NCBI GenBank assembly: GCA_003725585.1
Contig: RJMB01000014.1
Span: 62,001-126,000, forward strand
DNA: 64,000 bases
Reading direction: 5' to 3'
From: Halostreptopolyspora alba
GTDB taxonomy: Bacteria > Actinomycetota > Actinomycetes > Streptosporangiales > Streptosporangiaceae
Translations under genes and position numbers: made by a program
The notes under the pieces: model-generated
The model's input: only the letters and a program-made list of their open reading frames with translations
The model's database searches: none
What the model was told of the DNA's origin: nothing
In this document: positions 9,457 to 19,911 of the stretch, piece by piece
Layout of the letters: every line of letters begins with the position of its first letter
Position numbering within the stretch: position 1 is the first letter of the stretch

Positions 9457-10611
9457 ATGCCGCCGTTCGCCGAAGCCCGCGTCGACCTGGGCGCGATCAG
9501 TGAGAACATCGCCGCGCTGCGGCGCCACGCGCCGTCCTCCCAGGTTATGGGGGTTGTGAAAGCCGACGGGTACGGGCACGGTATGCTTCCCGCCGCCCGC
9601 GCGATGCTGGCCGGGGGCGCGACATGGTTGGGGACGGCGTTCGTCGAGGAGGCCCTGGAGCTACGCCGCGCGGGCATCGCCAGCCGCGCTGTGGCGTGGA
9701 TCCTCCCTCCGGGGGCCCCGCTGGTCGAGGCCGTCGACGCCGACATCGACCTCGGGGTCAGCGCGCTCTGGCTGGTCGAGGGCATCGCCACCGCCGCCCA
9801 CGAGGCCGGTCGACCCGCCCGGGTGCATCTCAAGGTCGACACCGGGCTCAGCCGTGGCGGTGTGGTCACCGACGCGTGGCCGGCGGTGGTCGAGGCGGCG
9901 GCGCGCGCCGAGGCCGCCGGGCTGATCCGGGTCGCCGGGGTGTTCTCGCACTTCGCCTGCTCAGACGAGCCCGGCCACCCCTCCATCGGCGCGCAGCTGA
10001 ACGCGTTCCACGAGGCCCTGGAGGTCGCGGAGAAGGCCGGCCTGCGCCCGGAGGTGCGGCACCTCGCGAACTCCGCCGCCACGCTCACCCTGCCCGAGAG
10101 CCACTTCGACCTGGTGCGGCCCGGCATCGCCAGCTACGGACTGAGCCCCATCCCCGACCTCACGGGCACCGGGCTGCGCCCCGCCATGACGCTGCGCTCC
10201 ACGATCGCCCTGGTGAAACGGGTTCCCGAGGGGAGCGGGGTCTCCTACGGACACCGCTACGTCACCGACCGGGCCACCACGCTCGCCCTGGTTCCGCTGG
10301 GGTACGGCGACGGCGTTCCGCGGGCGGCCACCAACACCGCCCCCGTGTTCGTCGCCGGTCGCAGGCGAACGATCGCCGGCACCGTGTGCATGGACCAGTT
10401 CGTCCTCGACCTCGGGGACGACGGTGAGGTGGAGACCAACAAGGTCGAGGCGGGCGACTACGCTGTTCTCTTCGGGGCCGGTGACGGGGGCGAACCCACC
10501 GCACAGGACTGGGCCGCGGCGCTCGACACGATCCCCTACGAGATCGTGACCCGTATCAGCCCCCGGGTGCCACGCGTCCACGTCGGCGGCCACGAGGCCG
10601 GCCAACCCTAG
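9457..10611 (+). CDS. alr: Alanine racemase
   Basis: Alr (384 residues) is a PLP enzyme converting L- to D-alanine for peptidoglycan. The PLP lysine is in VVKADGYGHG (about Lys35), the second-domain catalytic tyrosine in GVSYGHRY, and the CMDQFVLDLGD segment near the end contributes to the active site. The start at 9457 gives the family-typical MPPFAEARVDLGAI N-terminus; a much longer open frame upstream encodes only out-of-frame shadow of the protease gene. It begins the run alr-tsaE-tsaB-rimI-tsaD, the same order as in mycobacteria. The 111 bases to tsaE may include an internal promoter. Confidence 0.97.
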   Translation: MPPFAEARVDLGAISENIAALRRHAPSSQVMGVVKADGYGHGMLPAARAMLAGGATWLGTAFVEEALELRRAGIASRAVAWILPPGAPLVEAVDADIDLGVSALWLVEGIATAAHEAGRPARVHLKVDTGLSRGGVVTDAWPAVVEAAARAEAAGLIRVAGVFSHFACSDEPGHPSIGAQLNAFHEALEVAEKAGLRPEVRHLANSAATLTLPESHFDLVRPGIASYGLSPIPDLTGTGLRPAMTLRSTIALVKRVPEGSGVSYGHRYVTDRATTLALVPLGYGDGVPRAATNTAPVFVAGRRRTIAGTVCMDQFVLDLGDDGEVETNKVEAGDYAVLFGAGDGGEPTAQDWAAALDTIPYEIVTRISPRVPRVHVGGHEAGQP

Positions 10612-10722
10612 GCGCGGGCCGGGTGCGCGGCGTGGCGGGGAACGTCCCGCTTCCGGTTCGTTGTCAATACCCTGGAGGTGTGGGAACCTCACCCTCCTCC
10701 GGAGCGATACGGCTGTGAGCTC

Positions 10723-11214
10723 ATGACCGACACAACTGCCCTCCCCGGCGGGAACACCGCCCTGTTCGACGCGGACACCGACGCGTGCACGCGCGCTGTC
10801 GCCCGGCGGGTCGCCGGGCTGCTACACCCCGGTGACCTGGTGATCCTGTCCGGGCCACTCGGCGCCGGAAAGACCACGTTCGTGAAGGGCATCGCCGAGG
10901 GGCTCAACGTGCGTGGCCCCATCACCTCGCCGACCTTCGTGATCTCGCGGATCCACCCCTCGCTGGACGCCGGCCCCGCCCTCGTGCACGTCGACGCCTA
11001 CCGGTTGGGCGGCGCGGCCGAACTGGACGACATCGACCTGGACGCCACCCTCGGTGACTCCGTGACGGTCGTGGAATGGGGCGACGGGGTCGCCGAGGAG
11101 CTCACCGACGACCGGCTGGAGGTCACCATCGAACGGCGCCCCGACGACACCCGGGGCATCCACATGACCGGTGTCGGCGCCCGATGGGCGCACGTGGTGC
11201 TGGACGCGCAATAG
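10723..11214 (+). CDS. tsaE: tRNA t6A synthesis ATPase TsaE
   Basis: TsaE (163 residues) is the small P-loop ATPase that resets the TsaB-TsaD complex during N6-threonylcarbamoyl-adenosine formation at A37 of ANN-decoding tRNAs. The Walker A loop is SGPLGAGKTTF (Lys50), followed by the switch segment ITSPTFVI and the VDAYRLGG and VEWGD motifs. All are characteristic of the YjeE/TsaE family, with normal length. The start at 10723 is the only in-frame ATG giving a family-length N-terminus; no strong ribosome site is seen. tsaB follows 11 bases later. Confidence 0.95.
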   Translation: MTDTTALPGGNTALFDADTDACTRAVARRVAGLLHPGDLVILSGPLGAGKTTFVKGIAEGLNVRGPITSPTFVISRIHPSLDAGPALVHVDAYRLGGAAELDDIDLDATLGDSVTVVEWGDGVAEELTDDRLEVTIERRPDDTRGIHMTGVGARWAHVVLDAQ

Positions 11215-11225
11215 GCTGGTGCATC

Positions 11226-11891
11226 GTGCTGCTTCTGGCTTTCGACACCGCGACTCCGGCCGTCACCATCGCGGTCTGCGAGTTAGACGGGGACGGCGCG
11301 CGGGTGCGCGCCGAGACGTCCTCGGTGGACGCCCGCCGCCACGGTGAACTGCTCACCCCGGGAATCCGCGAGGTCACACGGGAGGCGGGGGTGACCCTGG
11401 CCGAGCTGACCCACATCGCGGTCGGCATCGGCCCCGGCCCCTACACCGGGCTGCGTGTCGGCCTGGCCACCGGGCACGCCCTGGCCGAGGCCCTCGACGT
11501 TCCCTGCCACGGAGTCGCCACCCTGGACGCCCTCGCGTTCGCCTCGCGACGGGACGCGCCGTTCATCGCGGCCAGCGACGCCCGCCGCAAGGAGGTGTTC
11601 TGGGCCCGCTACGAGGACGCGCGAACCCGAACAGGGGAGATCGCCGTCGACAGGCCCGCCGATGTCGTGACGTCCGGGCTGCCGGTGATCGGGCACGGCG
11701 CGGCGATGTACGGCGACGTCTTCGGCCAGCCACCCGAGGCGGACGAGCCGCTGTACCCGACGGCGGCCGCGCTGGGTGAGGTCGCCGTGCGGCGGCTCGC
11801 CGAGGGCCGTGAGCTTCCCGACGCGCGACCCGTCTACCTGCGTCGCCCCGACGCCGCGCTGCCGGGGGCCCCGAAGAAGGTGCGGCAGTGA
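11226..11891 (+). CDS. tsaB: tRNA t6A synthesis protein TsaB
   Basis: TsaB (221 residues, GTG start) is an actin-like ASKHA-fold partner of TsaD that scaffolds the t6A-synthesising complex and lacks catalytic metal ligands of its own. It opens with LLLAFDTATPAVTIAV and has the dimer-interface segment IAVGIGPGPYTGLRVGLATGHAL, both diagnostic. An in-frame extension upstream overlaps tsaE and was rejected. The stop codon overlaps the rimI start (GTGA), so translation of the two is probably coupled. Confidence 0.95.
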   Translation: MLLLAFDTATPAVTIAVCELDGDGARVRAETSSVDARRHGELLTPGIREVTREAGVTLAELTHIAVGIGPGPYTGLRVGLATGHALAEALDVPCHGVATLDALAFASRRDAPFIAASDARRKEVFWARYEDARTRTGEIAVDRPADVVTSGLPVIGHGAAMYGDVFGQPPEADEPLYPTAAALGEVAVRRLAEGRELPDARPVYLRRPDAALPGAPKKVRQ

Positions 11892-12397
11892 CGGGCGTGG
11901 GCTCCGGGGTCCGGGTGCGGACCATGACCGAGGACGACGTCGCCAGGGTTATGGAGCTGGAGCGCGCCACGTTCCTGGACGACGCGTGGAGCGAGTCCCT
12001 GATGCGCCAGGAACTGGCCGAGGCCACCCGTCGCTACTTCGTCGCCGAGACCCGGCCCTGTCCGGAGGACCCGCGGGGCACGGGCGAGGCGTGGATCTGC
12101 GGGTACGCGGGCCTGCGCACGGTCCCTCCCGAAGGTGACGTGCAGACCATCGCGGTCGACGAGGGGCAGTGGGGAAAGGGCGTCGGTACGACCCTGTTGA
12201 CCCACCTGCTCGACACGGCACGCGATTTGGGAATCATCGACGTGTTCCTGGAGGTGCGCTCCGACAACCCGCGCGCCCGGGAGCTGTACCGCAGGTTCGG
12301 CTTCGGTGAGATCGGCGTGCGCCGGGGGTACTACCGTGACGCCGACGCGATCGTGATGCGCCGTAGTGACACCGGCACGCGTGGTCCGGGCGCCTGA
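11888..12397 (+). CDS. rimI: Ribosomal protein S18-alanine N-acetyltransferase-like GNAT
   Basis: This is a 169-residue GNAT acetyltransferase. The acetyl-CoA loop QWGKGVG follows the VQTIAVD strand, and the C-terminal [16 protein letters not shown] helix and strand are typical of RimI, which acetylates the N-terminal alanine of ribosomal protein S18. The position between tsaB and tsaD is the classic actinobacterial context. In some species RimI and TsaD are fused; here they are separate, 47 bases apart. There is a four-base overlap with tsaB. Confidence 0.92.
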   Translation: MTGVGSGVRVRTMTEDDVARVMELERATFLDDAWSESLMRQELAEATRRYFVAETRPCPEDPRGTGEAWICGYAGLRTVPPEGDVQTIAVDEGQWGKGVGTTLLTHLLDTARDLGIIDVFLEVRSDNPRARELYRRFGFGEIGVRRGYYRDADAIVMRRSDTGTRGPGA

Positions 12398-12444
12398 GCG
12401 CGCGAGAGCGGGGCCCGCTGGCGGGCCGGCGAGAAGAGGGCAGG

Positions 12445-13506
12445 ATGAGTAGCGACGAACACCCCCTGGTCCTGGGGATCGAGACCTCGTGCGACGAGAC
12501 CGGGGTCGGCCTGGTGCGTGGCTGTGGGCTGCTCAGCGACGAGGTGGCCTCCAGCGTCGACGAGCACGCCCGCTTCGGCGGGGTGGTGCCCGAGGTGGCC
12601 AGCAGGGCGCACCTGGAGGCCATGACCCCGACTGTGCGACGCGCGGTGGGTGGCCCGGACCTGATTCCCGACGACGTCGCCAAGCGGCTCCGTGACGTCG
12701 ACGCGATCGCGGTCACCGCGGGGCCGGGGCTGGCCGGGGCGCTGCTGGTGGGCATCTCCGCGGCCAAGGCGTACGCGCTGGCGTTGGACGTGCCACTCTA
12801 CGGTGTGAACCACCTGGTCGGGCACGTGGCGGTGGACCAGCTGGAGCACGGCCCGCTGCCCAAACCGTGTGTGGCGCTGCTGGTGTCGGGAGGCCACACC
12901 TCCCTGTTGTACGTGGGCGACCTCGCCACCGACGTGCGGCTGCTCGGTGACACCGTGGACGACGCCGCGGGGGAGGCTTACGACAAGGTGGCCAGGCTCC
13001 TCGGACTCGGGTACCCGGGCGGGCCGCCGATCGACCGTGCCGCCCGCGAGGGCGACCCGACGGCGATCCACTTCCCGCGCGGCAAGTGGGGCGACGGCAG
13101 CCTCGACTTCTCGTTCTCCGGGCTGAAGACCGCGGTGGCGCGGTGGGTGGAGGACGGCCAGCGCGACGGCCGCGCGCCGTCGGTGCCCGACATCGCCGTC
13201 GCGTTCCAGGAGTCCGTCGTCGACGTGCTGACCCGCAAGGCCGTGGACGCCTGCGTCAGCCACGGGGTGGGGCACCTGGTGATCAGTGGCGGTGTGGCGG
13301 CGAACTCGCGGCTGCGCGAGCTGGCGGGCCAGCGGTGCGAGGCGGCCGGCGTCGAGCTACGCGTGCCCTCTCCCCGCCTGTGCACCGACAACGGGGCGAT
13401 GATCGCCGCCCTGGGCGCCGAGGTGGCCGCTGCCGGTCTGCCGCCGTCCCCCCTCGACCTCGCGGCCGACACCTCACTTCCGGTGGAGCGCCCGCTGGCG
13501 ACATAG
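12445..13506 (+). CDS. tsaD: tRNA t6A transferase TsaD
   Basis: TsaD (353 residues) transfers the threonylcarbamoyl group from its AMP carrier to A37 of tRNA. It starts [17 protein letters not shown]. The Fe-binding HxxxH pair is in NHLVGHVA (His123 and His127), and [10 protein letters not shown], the [21 protein letters not shown] segment and [13 protein letters not shown] all match the Gcp/Kae1/YgjD family at the usual length. GAAGAGGGCAGG sits ahead of the ATG. It is the last gene of the alr-tsa-rimI run; a strong hairpin follows 280 bases downstream. Confidence 0.97.
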   Translation: MSSDEHPLVLGIETSCDETGVGLVRGCGLLSDEVASSVDEHARFGGVVPEVASRAHLEAMTPTVRRAVGGPDLIPDDVAKRLRDVDAIAVTAGPGLAGALLVGISAAKAYALALDVPLYGVNHLVGHVAVDQLEHGPLPKPCVALLVSGGHTSLLYVGDLATDVRLLGDTVDDAAGEAYDKVARLLGLGYPGGPPIDRAAREGDPTAIHFPRGKWGDGSLDFSFSGLKTAVARWVEDGQRDGRAPSVPDIAVAFQESVVDVLTRKAVDACVSHGVGHLVISGGVAANSRLRELAGQRCEAAGVELRVPSPRLCTDNGAMIAALGAEVAAAGLPPSPLDLAADTSLPVERPLAT

Positions 13507-13519
13507 GGGTTTCCGTAGT

Positions 13520-13776
13520 GTGGTCACCGTCGCGGGAACCGGCCCCTTCCCGGTGGCGGATCGTCCCGTCGATCCGGTCGCCGAAGTCGACGATGGGACC
13601 GGGTTCGCACGGTCGCCGCTGAGCTGGGGGTCAAGCCGGCGTTACTGACGCGGACGCGGGTCGAGGAGCGAGTCACCTCCGCGGAACCACCCGTTGCAGC
13701 GCTCGACGCCTGGTCGAGGATCATGCGCGAGGTCGTTCGCGAGGAGTTGCGTGAGGCGGGGCCGCGCGCGTCGTGA
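13520..13776 (+). pseudogene. Possible frameshifted small gene relic
   Basis: A frame with GTG at 13520 reads through 13600 (VAGTGPFPVADRPVDPVAEV, frame 2). Another frame (frame 1) from about 13585 to the TGA at 13774 reads VRTVAAELGVKPALLTR, then LDAWSRIMREVVREELREAG, with coding-like composition and amphipathic helices. Joining them needs one frameshift. The second part is vaguely like an RNase D/HRDC C-terminus, but the resemblance is by eye only. There is no intact start for the second part, so this is most likely a relic or chance. Confidence 0.2.
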
Positions 13777-13788
13777 CAATCCCGTGCG

Positions 13789-13818
13789 GTGGGGCCGGCC
13801 CGTCCGGGCCGGCCCCAC
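13789..13818. terminator. Perfect 13-bp hairpin between convergent genes
   Basis: The arms are GTGGGGCCGGCCC (13789-13801) and its exact complement (13806-13818), around a GTCC loop. It lies between tsaD and the convergent coiled-coil gene, 32 bases from the latter's stop, so it probably terminates both transcripts. No T-tract is present. Confidence 0.75.
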
Positions 13819-13849
13819 TCGTGTCCCGTGCCGGGAGGCGCGGTCCCGG

Positions 13850-15970
13850 TTACTCGTCGTCCTCGTCGTCGTCCTCGTAGCGGCGCTTCTTCTTGATGTC
13901 CTTGGCTTCCTTGCCGTCCTTGCCGCCGGGACGCAGCAGGGCCTCGGCGAGGGCGAGCATGGTCTCCTCGAGCGCGGCGAGCCGCTTGGTGACGTCGTCG
14001 TGTGAGGAGTCCACGGCCTCGCTGATCGTCTCCTCGAACTCGTGGCGGTCGGGCCGGGACTTCAGCTCGCGCAGCAGCGGTTCGAGGGCGTCGCTGAGGT
14101 GCTGGTCGATGGCGTCGAGCTTGTCGGAGTGGTCGACCACCGGGCGTTCCACGAGCTCGGTCAACCGGCGGTGGACCTCGCTGACCTCCATGGAGGCGGG
14201 CAGCTGGCCGAGGCGCTGGTTGATCGCCTCCATGCGGTCGTCGATGGCCTCGAGCCGGCTGTCAACCCCTTCGAAGTGGCCGTTCACCCCCTCGAACTGG
14301 CCCTCGACCCCGTTGACGCGGCCCTCGATGCCGTCGAGTCGCCCGCTGACCCCGTCGATCTTGCCCTCGATGCCTTCGAAGTTGCCCTCGAAGTGCCCCT
14401 CGAAGGTGTCGAACCGGTCGGTCACCCGGCCGAGGTTGTGCTCGAACTCGGTGGTGATGGTGCTGAGGTGCTGGTCCACCTTGCCGGTCAGCTCGCTGTG
14501 CTGCTGGGCCAGGCGTTCGTCCATGGCGGAGCGGTACTCCTCCAGCAGCGTGGCCAGGGCCTCGTGGCGCTCCTCGCCCTTGGCGCGCAGCGCGGTGATG
14601 CTCTCCTCCAGGGAGCCGCGCAGCTCCCGCAGCCCGGCGTCGGCCTTCGCGCGGTCCTCGTCGGCCTTGGAACGCAGGGTCTCGACGGTCTCGTGGAGCT
14701 TGGTGTCGAGGTGCTCGGTGTCGGCCTCGCCGCGCTCCCGCAGCTCGGCGCGGTGCAGCTCCAGCTGCTCGTGCAGCTCGCCCAGCCGTTGGCGCAGGTG
14801 CGAGCGGAGCTCGCCGAGCTTCTCCTCGGTGGACTCGGTGAGCTTGGCGACGGCGTTGTTGGCGTCGGCGACGGCGGCGGTCGCCTCGGCGTGGTTCTCC
14901 TCGGCCTGGGTGGACAGGCGCGTGCTGGTCTCGGCGAGCTTGGTGGTGAGTGTCTCGTGCAGTTCGGTGGTCCGGTTGTTGAGGGATTGCAGGCCCTCGT
15001 CGAGCTTGCTCGCCATCTCGGTGTGCCGTTCGTCGGCCTTGGCGTGTACCTCCTCGGCGGTGGCATCCAGCTTGGTGGTGAGCGTCTCGTGCAGCTCGGT
15101 GGTCCGGCTGTTGAGGGACTGCAGGCCCTCGTCGAGCTTGCTCGCCATCTCGGTGTGCCGTTCGTCGGCCTTGGCGTGTACCTCCTCGGCGGTGGCATCC
15201 AGCTTGCTGGTGACCGCCTCGTGCTGCTCGCGAACGGCGGTGCGCAGCTCCTCCTGGCGCTCCCCGAAGACCCGCTCCAGGGCCTGGCGACCGTCGGCGA
15301 CCGCGTTCTCCAGGGTCTCGCGGCCTTCGGTGATGGTGGCCTTGAGCTCCTCGTTCCGCTCGGTCGCCGCGTTCATGGCGGTCTCGTGCTGCTGGTCCAG
15401 CCGCTCGTTGAGGGTGCTGAGCGTGGTCTCGAGGGCCTCGGCGCGCGTCTGGAACGTCTCCATGGCGGTGTCGAGCTGGCTGAAACGCTCCTCGACGTTG
15501 GAGGCGAGCCGCTCCAGGCGTTCGGTGACCGCGTCGAGCTGACTTGTGGTGTGCGAGTCGTTCTCGGCGAGGGAGTCCAGCCGGCTCGTGACGGTCTCGA
15601 GGGTGCCCGATATCCCGCGGATGTCCGTACGCAGCGCCGGCATCTCCAGGAGCGGCTTGACGCGCTCACCGACCAGCTCGATGTGCTCGGCCAGCGTCTC
15701 GGCCCATTCGGGTGGGCGGGAGGCCAGGTCGTCGACGCGTGCTTGGATGGAGGCGACCGACTCGGTCAGGGCGGTGAACTCGCGTTCACGGAACTCGCGT
15801 AGCAGCCACTCCATGCCCTCGAGTCGCTGGCGCATCTCCTCGGTGACCGCACCCTGTGACTTCTGCTCGGACACCTGATCCTGTGCGGCCTTTGACAGGA
15901 GGTCCCGCATTCGGTCGGAGATCCCGGTCTGACCTCCTCCGTTGAGGAAGTTGTGGTTGGTCTGTTCCAC
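13850..15970 (-). CDS. Large apolipoprotein-like coiled-coil protein, unknown function
   Basis: This is a 706-residue soluble, strongly acidic, almost wholly alpha-helical protein. GTG 15970 is preceded by AAGGAG with 7-base spacing, which decides the start. Residues about 1-60 are a non-coiled head (EQTNHNFLNGGGQTG). From about 60 to 640 there are continuous heptads rich in E, L, R, T and A. They include two nearly identical 44-residue units (LDATAEEVHAKADERHTEMASKL...) and a run of short repeats of the form GRLDGIEGRVNGVEGQFEGV. The tail is a Lys/Arg patch followed by EDDDEDDE. There is no signal peptide or membrane segment. The role may be structural (scaffold, filament or nucleoid), but this is unproven. 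It lies downstream of a methyltransferase gene, with a 347-base gap. Confidence 0.8.
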   Translation of the reverse strand: MEQTNHNFLNGGGQTGISDRMRDLLSKAAQDQVSEQKSQGAVTEEMRQRLEGMEWLLREFREREFTALTESVASIQARVDDLASRPPEWAETLAEHIELVGERVKPLLEMPALRTDIRGISGTLETVTSRLDSLAENDSHTTSQLDAVTERLERLASNVEERFSQLDTAMETFQTRAEALETTLSTLNERLDQQHETAMNAATERNEELKATITEGRETLENAVADGRQALERVFGERQEELRTAVREQHEAVTSKLDATAEEVHAKADERHTEMASKLDEGLQSLNSRTTELHETLTTKLDATAEEVHAKADERHTEMASKLDEGLQSLNNRTTELHETLTTKLAETSTRLSTQAEENHAEATAAVADANNAVAKLTESTEEKLGELRSHLRQRLGELHEQLELHRAELRERGEADTEHLDTKLHETVETLRSKADEDRAKADAGLRELRGSLEESITALRAKGEERHEALATLLEEYRSAMDERLAQQHSELTGKVDQHLSTITTEFEHNLGRVTDRFDTFEGHFEGNFEGIEGKIDGVSGRLDGIEGRVNGVEGQFEGVNGHFEGVDSRLEAIDDRMEAINQRLGQLPASMEVSEVHRRLTELVERPVVDHSDKLDAIDQHLSDALEPLLRELKSRPDRHEFEETISEAVDSSHDDVTKRLAALEETMLALAEALLRPGGKDGKEAKDIKKKRRYEDDDEDDE
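14937..15200 (-). repeat. Two tandem 132-bp units inside the coiled-coil gene
   Basis: Copy 1 (14937-15068) and copy 2 (15069-15200) are in-frame, 44 codons each. They differ at only a few, mostly third-position, bases, for example in the segment encoding LQSLNNRTTEL versus LQSLNSRTTEL. A partial third unit begins at 15201. The near-identity points to a recent duplication. Confidence 0.9.
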
Positions 15971-16317
15971 CGAGGTGCTCCTTAAAGCTAGGGCGGCGCG
16001 TCCACCCGGCTGGGTGGGTGATGTTCCTGACGGGGGCGGCGGGCTCGTGGACAACGGTCGCTCCCTGGGTGGGCACCAGTGGCAACGGGGTGCCTACGCG
16101 CCGTGAGTGTGGGGGTGCGGGTAACGACCTGTTCGTCACACGGGGGCCGCCGGACGAATCCAACGGGCGGGGATATGGATCCAGCGTGCTCAGTTTAACG
16201 ACACGATCCTCGATCGCCCATGTAAGCCAGAAAAATGCGCGGTTGTAGCGCTTGCGGGCGGGCGGAGGTTCGTGCGCCCTTTGTCGTGTTCCTGAGTGTT
16301 GTCGCGGTGCGTGAGAC
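15971..16317. other. Gap between methyltransferase and coiled-coil genes
   Basis: These 347 bases lie between two minus-strand genes and must contain the promoter and 5' leader of the coiled-coil gene. An AT-richer patch at about 16190-16245 is the likeliest promoter site, but I see no convincing -35/-10 pair. No coding sequence is supported. Confidence 0.5.
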
Positions 16318-17595
16318 TCACGCTTTCCCGACGTCCCCGCTCGCTGAGCCTGTGACCTCGGAACACAGCAAACTGATGGGGCGCTCGCCGATTCGGGTGA
16401 GGACCACGACGGCCGTTTCGGGGCCCGTGGGCTTCAGGTCGCGGCGCAGCTTGTCCACATCCACCGCCGAACCGCGTTTCTTAATCGTTACGGTTCCGAC
16501 GCGCCGTTCGCGCAGTGCGGCCCGTAGCCGTTTCAGCGAGAACGGCAGCACCTCGTGCACCTCCAGGGCCCGACAGAGCGGAGTGTCGACCAGGCGGTCG
16601 GAGGTGATGTAGGCGATGTTGGGGTCGAGCAGTGCCCCGTCGAGCGACGCCGCGGCCTCGGCCACCAGGTGCGCCCGGACCACCGCCCCGTCGGGTTCGT
16701 ACAGGTAACGCCGCGGCGCCGCGATGTCGGGTGTGCCCAGGGTGGGATCGGCGGTCAGTGTGGCCGGCGCGTCATCGCCGCGCAGCAGGGTGGCCCGGCG
16801 CTCCGCCGCGTCCAACGTGCCGAACCACAGTGTGGCCTCCTTCACCTCGCCGCCCACCGAGACCCACTCGGCGCCGGCATCCGTGGGGATGAGCTCGTGG
16901 GGGATTCCGGGCGCGGTCTTCACGCACGCCGCCGGTGCCGTCCGGGCGAGGGCCACGACCGTGTCCCACGGCGGTGAGTAGGCGCCGGGGTCGAACACCC
17001 GGCCCCGGGCGCCGCGCCGGGCGGGGTCGCTGAACACCGCGTCGTAGTCGCGGACCGCGGCGGTGAGCTCCACGGCGTCGGCCTGGTGTGCCCGTGCCCG
17101 CTCCGTGAGCCCACGGGCGCTGATGTTGGCGGAGGCGACGGCGACCGTGAACGGGTCTGCGTCGACACCGTCGACCCTCAGGCCCGCCTCGGCCATGCTC
17201 AGTAGGTCGGCCCCGATGCCGCATCCCAGGTCGGCGACCCGGGCACCCGCGCCCAGGCCGGCGGCCAGCCTCCCGGCGCGGTACTCGGCGACCCGGCGGC
17301 GTGTGGCCTGCTCCAGGCCGGTGGAGGTGAAGTACATTCGCCGGGCGGCCTCGCCGAACTTCTCCCGTGCCCGCCCGCGCAGCCGCGCCTGGGTCAACGC
17401 CGCCTGTACCACATCGGAGCCGGGAACTCCGAGGTCCTCGAACGCCTCGTCGCTGGCGTCGGGGGAGCGGCGGAGTCGGGAGGCGGCCCTGAGCGGGTCG
17501 TTCGTGACCTCGGCCGGGTCGACGGAGTCGAGCAGCCGCTGGCCGGGCGGGGTCAGCAGCGCGTGAAAAGCGGCCGTGTGCTCGCTGATCGCCAC
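16318..17595 (-). CDS. Class I SAM methyltransferase with THUMP-like domain
   Basis: This is a 425-residue predicted RNA or protein methyltransferase of a family common in actinobacteria. The SAM-binding motif is VADLGCGIGADLLSMAEAG, followed by VDGVDADPF and DAVFSDPARRGARGRVFDP (a DPxR-type loop in the catalytic position). The C-terminal region (FSLKRLRAALRERRVGTVTIKKRG...) resembles the THUMP-like domain attached to this family. GTG 17595 has GGAGGGA eight bases upstream and gives a sensible N-terminus; the open frame extends further upstream over the groE promoter but is not coding. It is divergent from groES, sharing a 190-base promoter region. The substrate is unknown. Confidence 0.82.
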   Translation of the reverse strand: MAISEHTAAFHALLTPPGQRLLDSVDPAEVTNDPLRAASRLRRSPDASDEAFEDLGVPGSDVVQAALTQARLRGRAREKFGEAARRMYFTSTGLEQATRRRVAEYRAGRLAAGLGAGARVADLGCGIGADLLSMAEAGLRVDGVDADPFTVAVASANISARGLTERARAHQADAVELTAAVRDYDAVFSDPARRGARGRVFDPGAYSPPWDTVVALARTAPAACVKTAPGIPHELIPTDAGAEWVSVGGEVKEATLWFGTLDAAERRATLLRGDDAPATLTADPTLGTPDIAAPRRYLYEPDGAVVRAHLVAEAAASLDGALLDPNIAYITSDRLVDTPLCRALEVHEVLPFSLKRLRAALRERRVGTVTIKKRGSAVDVDKLRRDLKPTGPETAVVVLTRIGERPISLLCSEVTGSASGDVGKA

Positions 17596-17619
17596 TGTTG
17601 TCCCTCCGTGACCAGTTGT

Positions 17620-17648
17620 TTGACGTGCCGCATGGGCGGGGCTAATGT
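17620..17648 (+). promoter_or_regulatory. groESL sigma-70-type promoter
   Basis: TTGACG (17620-17625), a 17-base spacer and TAATGT (17643-17648) make a near-consensus housekeeping promoter. The predicted start of transcription falls at the left edge of the CIRCE element, so HrcA binding would block it. Confidence 0.75.
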
Positions 17649-17654
17649 TCCGTA

Positions 17655-17681
17655 CTGGCACTCTCCAAGGTAGAGTGCTAA
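17655..17681 (+). promoter_or_regulatory. CIRCE operator (HrcA site) of groESL
   Basis: CTGGCACTC (17655-17663), nine bases, then GAGTGCTAA (17673-17681) matches the CIRCE consensus TTAGCACTC-N9-GAGTGCTAA. Only the outermost bases of the left arm deviate (CTG for TTA). CIRCE is the binding site of the heat-shock repressor HrcA, which is active when GroESL is plentiful. Confidence 0.93.
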
Positions 17682-17785
17682 TCGCGACGAGGTCGGTCTG
17701 GCACCCGCGACGGCAGGCCGCCGTGGTCGCCCCTTTATACGCATGCCGCTTCGAAAATTCGAACCTGAAGGGGGAGGTCACAACC

Positions 17786-18094
17786 GTGTCGACCGCCACC
17801 AAGACCGTGCTTAAGCCGCTTGACGACCGCGTTGTTGTCAAGACTCTCGAGGCCGAGCAGACCACGGCATCCGGCCTGGTCATCCCGGACACCGCGAAGG
17901 AGAAGCCCCAGGAGGGCGAGGTCCTCGCCGTTGGCCCGGGCCGCCTGGACGACAGCGGGAAGCGTGTCGCCCTCGACGTGAAGGTCGGCGACGTCGTCCT
18001 GTACAGCAAGTACGGCGGCACCGAGGTCAAGTACGACAACGAGGAGTACCTGGTGCTCTCGTCCCGCGACCTGCTCGCGGTCGTCGAGAAGTAA
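17786..18094 (+). CDS. groES: Co-chaperonin GroES
   Basis: GroES (102 residues) is the heptameric lid of the GroEL folding chamber in the cytoplasm. GTG 17786 is preceded by GGGGAGG (17771-17777). The sequence [37 protein letters not shown] shows the Cpn10 core and the mobile loop; [24 protein letters not shown] follows. Expression should be under HrcA through the CIRCE element about 100 bases upstream. A hairpin separates it from groEL. Confidence 0.97.
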   Translation: MSTATKTVLKPLDDRVVVKTLEAEQTTASGLVIPDTAKEKPQEGEVLAVGPGRLDDSGKRVALDVKVGDVVLYSKYGGTEVKYDNEEYLVLSSRDLLAVVEK

Positions 18095-18131
18095 GGTCTC
18101 GGCACCTTCCCACGTCATCGACATGACATTT

Positions 18132-18168
18132 CCGCCCCGGCCGGCGTGACGCCGGGTGGGGCGGTTTT
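18132..18168 (+). terminator. Hairpin with T4 between groES and groEL
   Basis: An interrupted GC-rich stem pairs CCGCCCC and CCGGCGT (18132-18147) with ACGCCGG and GGGGCGG up to 18164, followed by TTTT (18165-18168). It looks like an intrinsic terminator or attenuator 37 bases after the groES stop, and would lower groEL relative to groES or protect the groES mRNA end. Confidence 0.55.
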
Positions 18169-18207
18169 CGTTCTCCGATGTACCGCACGCGTACATGAAC
18201 GGATTGA

Positions 18208-19830
<1,623 letters not shown>

Positions 19831-19882
19831 GTCCAGGGACGCGGTCGCCTTCCGCGTGCGTGGGCCGAATCTGCACTATCAT

Positions 19883-19911
19883 GCGTGCCCCGGGTTCCGC
19901 CCGGGGCACGC
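19883..19911. terminator. groEL terminator hairpin
   Basis: There are perfect 12-base arms, GCGTGCCCCGGG (19883-19894) and its complement (19900-19911), with a TTCCG loop, 53 bases after the groEL stop. TTT occurs shortly after the stem. Confidence 0.75.

Larger units (their letters stand above)
13507..13849. other. Gap between tsaD and the coiled-coil gene
   Basis: The 343 bases separate convergent genes. They contain a possible decayed or frameshifted small reading frame (13520-13776) and a perfect terminator hairpin (13789-13818). Nothing else is recognisable. Confidence 0.6.

Noticed and set aside
16318..18105. Extension of the methyltransferase frame upstream over the groES promoter (595 codons)
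   Set aside because: The extension covers the CIRCE element and promoter and lacks coding character. GTG 17595 has a clear ribosome site.
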